The position numbers were made by a program, and so were the translations under genes. Shown here in pieces: positions 57,937-64,000 of a stretch of 64,000 bases of DNA; the first letter of the stretch is position 1, and each line of letters starts with the position of its first letter. The stretch is from Sinorhizobium chiapasense (GTDB taxonomy: Bacteria > Pseudomonadota > Alphaproteobacteria > Rhizobiales > Rhizobiaceae). The stretch is taken from the NCBI RefSeq assembly GCF_036488675.1, contig NZ_CP133148.1, positions 868,001-932,000 of the forward strand, in the 5' to 3' direction. The notes under the pieces were generated by a model, which ran no database searches, was not told the DNA's origin, and saw nothing but the letters and a program-made list of their open reading frames with translations.

Positions 57937-58724
57937 TGCCAATCCCCCTTTGCGACATGACGCTCGACGAGCTGCGCGACGAACGTCGCCGGCTTCACAA
58001 GTTGGTGCGCCAGGCACCGGCTTGGAGCGCACGTCTCGAAACCTCGAAAATGGCGCTCGACGAATGCGACGCATGGATACGTCGGCGCTCCCAACAACAG
58101 GAGACTGCCATGTCTGACGCCGTCGCCATTGAGCGCATGCGGGAAAGCACGATCCGCCGCGCCATCGGCCCCACTATCTTGCTCGGTTCGGGCACCTATT
58201 TCGACTTCCTCGATCCCGAGAACAGCGAGATCACCATCGAAGACGTTGCCTATGGGCTTGCCTATGAGGGCCGTTGCGCCGGCCAGTGCTACAGCCGCAT
58301 CTTTGGCCGAAGGGCCTTCTACTCGGTTGCGCAGCACTGCGTTCTCATGAGCCATGCTGTTGAGCCGGCGCTCGCCCTCTCTGCCCTCTGCCACGAGGTC
58401 GGCGAGGCGGTTTGCGGTGACATGACGGCACCGCTCAAATCCCTGAACCCGGAGTTCAAGGCGATCGAGAAGCGCTGCGAGGCGGCCATCCTCAAGCGGC
58501 TCGGCGTCGAAATCATCGACCCTGTTGCGATCAAGCGCGCCGATGTCCGTATGCTGGCGACGGAAAGGCGAGACCTGCTGCCATGGAAGGGTGAACGCTG
58601 GACCGTCGAAGACTGCGCGCTGCCCTATGATTTCGAGATCATACCGTGGGAGCCGTCGGTCGCCGCGCATGCCTTCCTGCACCGCTGGAACGAACTGCAG
58701 GGCGGCGAGGCCTCCCATGGCTGA
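57936..58724 (+). CDS. HD-domain phosphohydrolase-like protein (possible fusion with a short N-terminal ORF)
   Basis: The product is 262 residues from 57936. Residues 1-58 form a small helical unit (MTLDELRDERRRLHKLVRQA); a second ATG at 58110 with AGGAG six bases upstream starts the HD part. That part reads RRAFYSVAQHCVLMSHAVEP (first His), SALCHEVGEAVCGDMTAPLK (HE, GD) and continues to AIKRADVRMLATERRDLLPW (last Asp), a YfbR/HD phosphohydrolase pattern. It may hydrolyse nucleotides. The two starts imply either a fusion or two products from one frame. Confidence 0.78.
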   Translation: MPIPLCDMTLDELRDERRRLHKLVRQAPAWSARLETSKMALDECDAWIRRRSQQQETAMSDAVAIERMRESTIRRAIGPTILLGSGTYFDFLDPENSEITIEDVAYGLAYEGRCAGQCYSRIFGRRAFYSVAQHCVLMSHAVEPALALSALCHEVGEAVCGDMTAPLKSLNPEFKAIEKRCEAAILKRLGVEIIDPVAIKRADVRMLATERRDLLPWKGERWTVEDCALPYDFEIIPWEPSVAAHAFLHRWNELQGGEASHG

Positions 58725-59706
58725 GCGAAGCGCAATCGAGTGGTGCGACGCCACCGTGAATTTCTGGTGGGGCTGCACCAAGGTCTCGCCCGGGTGCGAC
58801 AACTGCTACGCCGAGGACTGGAACCGCTTCCGCGGCAACGGTGTCTGGGGCCTCGGCGCGGAGCGGCGCAAGATCAAGGGCGCTGTTGCCCTGATCCGGA
58901 GGTTGCAGCGCAGCGCCGCCAATTTCAGGGCGGTCCATGGCCGGACGCTGCGCGTCTTCATGCAGTCGATGTCCGACACGTTCGACAACGAGGTGGATGA
59001 CGCCTGGCGCGCCGAACTGTTCGCCGAGGCGGAAGCCGCCGATCATCTCGCCATCATCCTCCTGACCAAGCGAGGATCGAACGTGGCGAAGATGGTGCCG
59101 GCACACTGGCTCGACGGTGGCTGGCCCAAGCACATCGGCCTCAAGTTCACCATGACGGACCAGATTGAGGCGGAGCGGGATGCCGAGCGGCTGGCAAAGC
59201 TCAAGAAGCGCCTCGGTATCCCTTGGACCGGCGTCAGCATCGAGCCGATGCTTGGACCGATCAACCCGCGCCGGCTGCGTGTTAGTCGCGATCTCTACTT
59301 CGACGCACTGACGGGTGTTTATTCGGTCAACCCATGTCGTGCGCACCGGCCGCCGGCTATCCCCGAACCGCTCCCCGGTCTGGATTGGGTTATTGTGGGC
59401 GGCGAGAGCGGCAAGAAGGCGCGTCCGCTGCATCCGGCGTGGGCGAGCAATCTGCGGCGCCAATGCCGCGATACCGGCACCGCCTTCCTGTTCAAGCAGT
59501 GGGGCGAGTGGCTGCCGGCAAGTGCCGTGGATCGCGACGACATGCAGTGCTTTCGCAAGGTGGAGACGATCGAGCTCCCCGCCGATCCCAGCCCTTTCGC
59601 CGTGATGCATCTCGACATCATGACCATGTACCGCGTCGGCAAAGCAGATGCCGGCCGTCTCCTCGACAGTCGCGAGTTTCTCGAATTTCCAGAGGCATTG
59701 AGATGA
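58717..59706 (+). CDS. DUF5131 phage Gp37/Gp68-type protein
   Basis: A 329-residue protein from the ATG at 58717. The DUF5131 opening is clear: SAIEWCDATVNFWWGCTKVS followed by PGCDNCYAEDWNRF, a C-x6-C-x2-C cluster like a radical-SAM or metal site. Then RTLRVFMQSMSDTFDNEVDD and LIILLTKRGSNVAKMVPAH-type strands, and VIVGGESGKKARPLHPAWAS at the end. These proteins are common in phages; enzymatic role is unknown though a SAM-radical-like fold is suspected. Confidence 0.85.
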   Translation: MAERSAIEWCDATVNFWWGCTKVSPGCDNCYAEDWNRFRGNGVWGLGAERRKIKGAVALIRRLQRSAANFRAVHGRTLRVFMQSMSDTFDNEVDDAWRAELFAEAEAADHLAIILLTKRGSNVAKMVPAHWLDGGWPKHIGLKFTMTDQIEAERDAERLAKLKKRLGIPWTGVSIEPMLGPINPRRLRVSRDLYFDALTGVYSVNPCRAHRPPAIPEPLPGLDWVIVGGESGKKARPLHPAWASNLRRQCRDTGTAFLFKQWGEWLPASAVDRDDMQCFRKVETIELPADPSPFAVMHLDIMTMYRVGKADAGRLLDSREFLEFPEALR

Positions 59707-60149
59707 ACATTGATTTCGCATTGGCGCAGAAAGCCGCGTCACTCGCCCGCAAGGGCGTCACCGGGAAGGACCTCGGCGTCAAGCTGGGCGTCAAGACGAT
59801 GGAAGCCAACACCCTGGCGGCGATCGGCGCCAAGGAGGAGGCGCGACACTCCCACCGCCTGACCGTACCTGAAATCGAGCTCCTCAACGCGCTGGCTGCC
59901 GAGCATGCGTACCTGCTCCGCGCTGGCGAAACTCGTGGCCCGAAATCAAAGGATGTCGCATGGCGTGCCCGTCGTTCTGATGGCTGGGCGGCGGCGACCG
60001 CGCAGAAGCGCATCTTCGACGAGAGGCCCGACGAGACGCAGAAACGGACGGTTCGCGGCATGGGCTTCGTGCACGTCGCCGGCAACGGCTATATGTGGCT
60101 CACCCCGGCCGGCTGGGCGCTGATCCATTTCATGGGAGGCGCAGAATGA
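59703..60149 (+). CDS. Conserved phage protein
   Basis: A 148-residue protein (ATGA overlap). FALAQKAASLARKGVTGKDL and GVKLGVKTMEANTLAAIGAK may be a helix-turn-helix-like start; then LLNALAAEHAYLLRAGETR and a C-terminal FVHVAGNGYMWLTPAGWALI strand region similar to the wing of small regulators. It might bind DNA, but no family is assigned. Confidence 0.6.
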   Translation: MNIDFALAQKAASLARKGVTGKDLGVKLGVKTMEANTLAAIGAKEEARHSHRLTVPEIELLNALAAEHAYLLRAGETRGPKSKDVAWRARRSDGWAAATAQKRIFDERPDETQKRTVRGMGFVHVAGNGYMWLTPAGWALIHFMGGAE

Positions 60150-60436
60150 AGTTCGGGGAAGAAAAGATCGGGCGCAAACGGAAGCTCCCTTCGGATGCTC
60201 AGATCATTGAGCTCTTCAATGCCGGACTAAGCAACTCCCAGATTGCAACCCGGTTCGCATGCACCGCTCAGGCGGTTGGCAACTGCGTGAGACGCCTCAA
60301 GCTTACCCGGGCAGAACCGGCGCCGGTCGATCCGGCACCGGCCGTGGCCCGACACGTGGTCCGCCGGCATTTCGCTTCTGGCTATGTCAGTCTGCCGTTC
60401 GTCGCCGGTTATTACGAGACCGATCGGCATGACTGA
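60146..60436 (+). CDS. Small helix-turn-helix protein
   Basis: A 96-residue protein. LPSDAQIIELFNAGLSNSQI with ATRFACTAQAVGNCVRRLKL is a typical HTH (GcrA/resolvase-like spacing). The tail is Pro/Ala-rich and ends in HFASGYVSLPFVAGYYETDR. It may be a phage transcription factor of the early operon. Coupled to the previous gene by ATGA. Confidence 0.7.
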   Translation: MKFGEEKIGRKRKLPSDAQIIELFNAGLSNSQIATRFACTAQAVGNCVRRLKLTRAEPAPVDPAPAVARHVVRRHFASGYVSLPFVAGYYETDRHD

Positions 60437-60773
60437 CCGAATTTCCTGCATCAATCCGTCATGCCGGCGCACGGCACCGCGCGAGAAGTTTCCTGACTCG
60501 AGGTACATCATCTGCCGCGGCTGCTGGAACAAGCTGCCGTCGCGCATCAAGGATCGTTGGAACGCGATCAAGACGCGGCGGCGCATCTTCGACCGCCTCG
60601 TCCGCAAGCCGAAGTTCACCGTCGACGTGCGCCTCGAGCAATGGCGCCGGATCGATCGGCGCATGACGATCGCCGAATCCGCGCTCGATGCTTCCATCCT
60701 GCATTTCTTCACCGCCGGCGAATCCCCAGCCGGACTCGAGTCGTTCATGAAGGAGATTGGAATTGACCGATAG
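60429..60773 (+). CDS. Phage protein with zinc-binding start
   Basis: A 114-residue protein. RISCINPSCRRTAPREKFPD and YIICRGCWNKLPSR give two CxxC/Cx4C pairs, a zinc ribbon; then a basic helical part (KTRRRIFDRLVRKPKFTVDV; RRIDRRMTIAESALDASIL). This looks nucleic-acid-binding. No named family. Confidence 0.65.
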   Translation: MTDRISCINPSCRRTAPREKFPDSRYIICRGCWNKLPSRIKDRWNAIKTRRRIFDRLVRKPKFTVDVRLEQWRRIDRRMTIAESALDASILHFFTAGESPAGLESFMKEIGIDR

Positions 60774-61014
60774 CGCTCCATCCAGCCCGGTCTACGTTGG
60801 CTTCGATCTCGCCACACAGCCGGATGTGCATGTCATCACGCTCATGCTCATGGTCGACGGCAGGATGCATACTTTTGCCTCTCCCAACACCGGAAAGGAC
60901 CCCATGGAAATGACCCTGCGAGAATGGGCGTCATACCCGTTTCTCTCATCGCTCGCGATGCTCGAACAGACGTTCGCGAAGAAACCGGCCGACACCAACG
61001 AGGTATCCAAATGA
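60763..61014 (+). CDS. Small phage protein
   Basis: TTG start at 60763 chosen because AGGAG is seven bases upstream; another TTG lies at 60757. 83 residues: VYVGFDLATQPDVHVITLML with a conserved-looking GFDLA start, then MTLREWASYPFLSSLAMLEQ. It resembles the start of an RNase H-like or Hol-type fold but is too short to assign. Coupled downstream within three bases. Confidence 0.55.
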   Translation: MTDSAPSSPVYVGFDLATQPDVHVITLMLMVDGRMHTFASPNTGKDPMEMTLREWASYPFLSSLAMLEQTFAKKPADTNEVSK

Positions 61015-61475
61015 CCGACGAACTCCTGCCTTGCCCATTCTGCGGTGGTAAGGTCACGCTTGAGCAGCCGATGCGCGCGCGCAGCAACGAGTGGTGGGGC
61101 GTCGTCTGCCGCAACACCGAAAACCTCGGTGGCACATGCGCCATTGAGCAGCGGCCCAGCCGAACGAAAGAGGCTGCCGCCGAGCGGTGGAACCGCCGCA
61201 GCGGCACCGGCGAGCGCTTGGTAGTTGAGAAGATCGCCCAGATAGCGAGCGCCGTTGGCTTCCAGGCGAACGAGCCCGCAATGGAACTCGCCGGCCAGAT
61301 CGTTTCGGTTCTCGCCGCGAACCCCGAGCACATCGACCGCTTTATGAGGGAGGGCACCGGCCTTTTCCTCGACGGCACGCTCAACCCGGAAAATGGCTCT
61401 CTGACCTATCGCGCCATCAATGGCTCGATCCTGTCGCCCGCCGTCCTTCGCCAGCAGAAAGGAACCCAGCAATGA
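61011..61475 (+). CDS. Lar-type restriction alleviation protein
   Basis: A 154-residue protein. The N-terminal zinc ribbon has the Lar pattern: LLPCPFCGGKVTLEQPMRAR, then NEWWGVVCRNTENLGGTCAI and ending AAERWNRRS. Lar proteins modulate host type I restriction to protect phage DNA. The C-terminal 80 residues (VVEKIAQIASAVGFQANEPA; MELAGQIVSVLAANPEHID) are helical and not part of Lar. A second Lar-like ribbon begins the next gene. Confidence 0.8.
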   Translation: MTDELLPCPFCGGKVTLEQPMRARSNEWWGVVCRNTENLGGTCAIEQRPSRTKEAAAERWNRRSGTGERLVVEKIAQIASAVGFQANEPAMELAGQIVSVLAANPEHIDRFMREGTGLFLDGTLNPENGSLTYRAINGSILSPAVLRQQKGTQQ

Positions 61476-62947
61476 ACGAACTCGAATTGAAGCCGTGCCC
61501 CTTCTGCGGACGCCCACCGCACCCCACGAAAGAGATCCCTTCAGCGCACCTCGCGGCTCTCATTATATGCAGCGAGAACGGCTGCGCCACGATCGCGCGT
61601 TCTACGCTCTCCGAAGCTGCCGCCGCCTGGAACCGCCGCGACGGGGGGGTGAAACTGTTCGGTCCCTATGGCCATCTCAACGGCCATCGCGCCCTAACAG
61701 AGGACACATGGGATGTCGAAGCCGATCCGATCGAAAACAATGAAGAGTATTTCTCTATTCCGCTGTTTGCCAAGGTCGAGCCGATCTATCCGGTCTCGTA
61801 TTCAAAACCAGAGCCGGTAAGCGTGGTGGAGGGGTGGCGGCCGATCGAGACCGCCCCAACTGACGGCACTGAGGTGATCGGCATCAACGCCAAAGGAACC
61901 ATCGCGAGGACCTGGTTTTTCGCTCCATCCAGCCGGACAAAGAATTGGTTGAAGATCCCTAATAATACTGCGTGGAAGCCAACACGTTGGATGCCCATCC
62001 CTGAAATCTGCGCCGAGCCACCCCCACCAGAGAGCCGAGCCGTGACAGGGCGTCATCCGGTAGAAACGCTTTGGCGGCAATGTTTGCTGCCTGAATATTT
62101 TCTCGGCAATGACGGCAGCAACCACAAGCTCTACCGTCTTTACGACGCCATCCGCGCCGCCGTTCCTTCAGCCCCAGCAGCGCGGGTCGGAGTCCCTTCC
62201 GACGCTACGCCAAAGATGGTGAAAGCGGCTCTTTCCGTCGATTGGTCGAACGAGAACGAGGAAGCAACCGTTCACAACGTCTGGCACGCGATGATTTCCG
62301 TGTTGCCGACGCCCACGCCAGCCCCAGACGCGCCGGAGCCGGTCGCGTGGATGCCGATCGATAGCGCTCCGAAAGACGGCACAATTGTTGACCTTTGGCA
62401 CGAGGAGTTCGACCGCCAGGCTGACATGTATTGGGGCAAGCCGCAACACTGCTGCGGTGAAGACGGACAATATTGCGACGGCGAATGGCATTCAGAGCCG
62501 GAAGGGTGGGTTTGCTCTTCGGTCAACCAAACCATTTTCAGTGACGGCTACACGCATTGGAGATTGCCTCCGGTCGGCCCCGCCGTCTCTCCGAAGTCGT
62601 GCCTCGATCGTGCGCAGGGTGACAATCAGCCCCGCTACACCACCAAGCGGCTGCACGACGAGATCGCTAAGGCGAAGGAATACGCTCGTCGGGAAGCGCT
62701 GACGGAAGCCGCTATCAAAGCGCACTCACTGATCGCCATGGACTACGTCGCCGACAACGTGCGCGACCAGATACTGTCTCTCAACGGAGAGCCTTTGGAC
62801 CTGCTTACGCCAGCGCAGGCGTGGCAGGAGCTATGCGAAACGCCTGACATCACGTCGCCAGAAGAATACCCGGACCACGCGCTGATCACGATGGAGCAAC
62901 TGGCCGATTACATGCGCCGTGCCACCACTGTGGAGGACACTCTATGA
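61472..62947 (+). CDS. Composite protein: Lar-like zinc ribbon plus DUF551-like repeats
   Basis: A 491-residue protein. Residues 1-60 repeat the Lar-like ribbon (LKPCPFCGRPPHPTKEIPSA, AAAAWNRRD). Two DUF551-like units follow: GWRPIETAPTDGTEVIGINA at about 120 and AWMPIDSAPKDGTIVDLWHE at about 290, each ending with a tryptophan-containing strand (THWRLPP). The C-terminus shares the TSPEEYPxxxLIT pattern with the 56432 product. It appears to be an assembly of small phage accessory modules. Coupled to both neighbours. Confidence 0.7.
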   Translation: MNELELKPCPFCGRPPHPTKEIPSAHLAALIICSENGCATIARSTLSEAAAAWNRRDGGVKLFGPYGHLNGHRALTEDTWDVEADPIENNEEYFSIPLFAKVEPIYPVSYSKPEPVSVVEGWRPIETAPTDGTEVIGINAKGTIARTWFFAPSSRTKNWLKIPNNTAWKPTRWMPIPEICAEPPPPESRAVTGRHPVETLWRQCLLPEYFLGNDGSNHKLYRLYDAIRAAVPSAPAARVGVPSDATPKMVKAALSVDWSNENEEATVHNVWHAMISVLPTPTPAPDAPEPVAWMPIDSAPKDGTIVDLWHEEFDRQADMYWGKPQHCCGEDGQYCDGEWHSEPEGWVCSSVNQTIFSDGYTHWRLPPVGPAVSPKSCLDRAQGDNQPRYTTKRLHDEIAKAKEYARREALTEAAIKAHSLIAMDYVADNVRDQILSLNGEPLDLLTPAQAWQELCETPDITSPEEYPDHALITMEQLADYMRRATTVEDTL

Positions 62948-63678
62948 CCGAGAAGCTACAGCAGGCAGTCGCTGCCTACCTTTCCGCCATAGACTCTGAA
63001 CCGGAAAAAGACATATGGGACACTTGGGACGGCAAGCCGGCGAAAGGGGCTGAAAAGACATCTTCGGATGCCGCATGGGCAGACCACGGGCAGCGCGTAG
63101 AGGCATGCTTGACTGACGTGCGCGCCGCTCTCGCCACTCCCCCGTCAGCCCCACCAGAGAGACGAGACGAGCAAGAAGACATCGAGCATTTGCGAGAGCG
63201 GCTGTTCGAGGCCGAGGAAATCATCAAGGAACGAAATGATCGCCTCGCACTCGTTGACCGCATCTCCGACCTGCTCGGATTGCCGCAAGATCAAGAACTG
63301 GATCAGGTGGCATTCGAATTGTGGTTCTCGAAAACTATCGGCCCAGAGAGACGAGACGCGCCAGAGCCGGTCGCGTGGCGGTTGGTAGGCTCTTCAGCCG
63401 TGACCACCGACAAGGACATTATCGAGCGGTGGCGCTTGGCTTGTCCTGACCGTGAGATCATCCCCCTCTACGCCTCCCCGCCTTCAGACGGCGAGTTGGT
63501 GCGGATGCGGGAAGCCGCGATACGAAAGGCCGGTCAGGTCGCGATCGACGGCATCATTGACGGCTGGTCCGACCGTATCAGCATGCCTGACAATAACGAA
63601 CTGGCTGACTACCTGACCCGCATCGTTGATGCTTGCGCCCGCGCCGCCCTTTCCGCGAAGGAGACCGACCGTGGCTGA
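62944..63678 (+). CDS. Accessory phage protein, coiled-coil plus DUF551-like leftovers
   Basis: A 244-residue protein. Helical front (LQQAVAAYLSAIDSEPEKDI), coiled stretch (DIEHLRERLFEAEEIIKERN), then PEPVAWRLVGSSAVTTDKDI with IIPLYASPPSDGELVRMRE, a pattern of composite phage early proteins. The C-terminus repeats the IRKAGQVAIDGIIDG helix. No function known. Coupled to both neighbours. Confidence 0.6.
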   Translation: MTEKLQQAVAAYLSAIDSEPEKDIWDTWDGKPAKGAEKTSSDAAWADHGQRVEACLTDVRAALATPPSAPPERRDEQEDIEHLRERLFEAEEIIKERNDRLALVDRISDLLGLPQDQELDQVAFELWFSKTIGPERRDAPEPVAWRLVGSSAVTTDKDIIERWRLACPDREIIPLYASPPSDGELVRMREAAIRKAGQVAIDGIIDGWSDRISMPDNNELADYLTRIVDACARAALSAKETDRG

Positions 63679-63985
63679 TACCGACGAACTCCGCTGCCTC
63701 GTGCCATTCCCGGATCAGAGCCACAGCTTTGTCCACGGATTTGAGGCCGGGATGATCTCACAACAAATGACGAACGGCGAGCAGCTGATCGGCGGCAAGG
63801 AAGGGTTTCCTAAGCACGTCGCCAACACGGAAGTATTTCGCCGGATGGCTGCAGCGCGTGGCTATGACCTCGAAATAGAGCCGTACGATGACCAGTACGC
63901 CTATTTTACGTTCACGAAGTGGAAGCAGCGCTTCAAGGTCGTTGGCGGCACTGACGCCGCCCTTTCCGCGAAGGAGGGCGAGTGA
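63671..63985 (+). CDS. Conserved phage protein
   Basis: A 104-residue protein from GTG at 63671. CLVPFPDQSHSFVHGFEAGM and MTNGEQLIGGKEGFPKHVAN are conserved-looking; then EVFRRMAAARGYDLEIEPYD. The HxFVxGFExGMI pattern occurs in other small phage proteins. Function unknown. Its TGA overlaps the last ATG of the window. Confidence 0.6.
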   Translation: MADTDELRCLVPFPDQSHSFVHGFEAGMISQQMTNGEQLIGGKEGFPKHVANTEVFRRMAAARGYDLEIEPYDDQYAYFTFTKWKQRFKVVGGTDAALSAKEGE

Positions 63986-64000
63986 TGGCCTACGGCGACT
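63985..64000 (+). CDS. Start of next gene (truncated by window)
   Basis: ATG at 63985 overlaps the stop of the previous gene (TGATG) and reads MAYGD to the window edge. It continues the coupled early operon. Confidence 0.5.

Larger units (their letters stand above)
4464..64000. mobile_element. Large podovirus-like prophage integrated at tRNA-Ser (right end beyond window)
   Basis: From the integrase onwards, gene content is phage: recombinase, lysis, capsid, portal, terminase, tail, ejection and regulatory genes, with short or overlapping gene junctions. There is no tape-measure gene; portal type, nozzle-like protein and putative ejection proteins point to a short-tailed virion. attL should be the 3' end of the tRNA; no second copy of the TTCGAATCCC-containing 3' end was seen before 64000, so attR is outside. 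The size is at least 59.5 kb. All structural gene classes appear intact, so it may be inducible. Confidence 0.9.

Noticed and set aside
4440-64000. attR copy of the tRNA 3' end within the window
   Set aside because: No second TTCGAATCCCTTCTTCTCCG-like sequence was noticed; the early operon is still open at 64000.
1-64000. CRISPR array
   Set aside because: No series of regularly spaced 25-40 bp repeats seen; the 17-bp-spaced operator repeats are too short and only three in number.

Overview
The window is high-GC alphaproteobacterial chromosome, most likely Sinorhizobium/Ensifer or a close rhizobial relative. The host signs are two PilZ paralogues, a RIME-like double palindrome beside one of them, and rhizobial-style small genes. 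A large short-tailed (podovirus-like) prophage sits at a tRNA-Ser(GCU) gene. Host DNA fills about 1-4460: the 3' part of a glutathione S-transferase, a DUF2147 secreted protein, a structured leader with a Sel1 protein, a HisC-like aminotransferase, two PilZ proteins and the tRNA. Everything after the tRNA to the end of the window looks like phage. No second copy of the tRNA 3' end was seen, so attR lies beyond 64000.

Phage layout, left to right: integrase (+, 4.6-6.0 kb); leftward lysis cassette of two small membrane proteins and a GH108-type muramidase (6.0-7.6 kb); rightward virion operon with an N4-gp56-type capsid, adaptors, tail and fibre proteins, and two putative ejection proteins (7.7-19.5 kb); a leftward lipoprotein and a 14-kb gene for a 4658-residue polyvalent protein (19.5-33.9 kb); the rest of a leftward operon with small proteins, scaffold, portal, terminase, DUF1376 protein, nuclease, RusA, PAPS-reductase-like protein, cytosine methyltransferase, GapR and a Cro-like regulator (34-49.95 kb); a control region with two divergent pairs and shared operators (49.95-51.2 kb); and a rightward early operon of small, translationally coupled genes (51.2-64 kb).

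How it works as a unit (inference): the Cro-like/repressor pair and a second divergent pair share TTCAGTCAA operators and choose between lysogeny and expression. The rightward early operon supplies methyltransferase, Lar-type antirestriction, J-domain, HD-hydrolase and a TAXI-like binding protein. The leftward operon supplies DNA processing and packaging. The remaining late units (lysis, capsid, ejection proteins, giant gene) are each headed by the same 12-bp sequence, GCGCATGAGTGC, just after a -10-like box; it also overlaps the integrase start. The giant protein joins a transglycosylase-like N-terminus, SH3-like repeats, a pyrophosphatase-like domain, an N6-adenine methyltransferase, an SNF2-type helicase, a JAB peptidase and a large C-terminal region, so it is probably packaged and injected to protect the incoming genome.

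The most unusual observations are the repeated 12-bp late box and two well-formed small genes overprinted in another frame exactly at the linkers of the giant gene.
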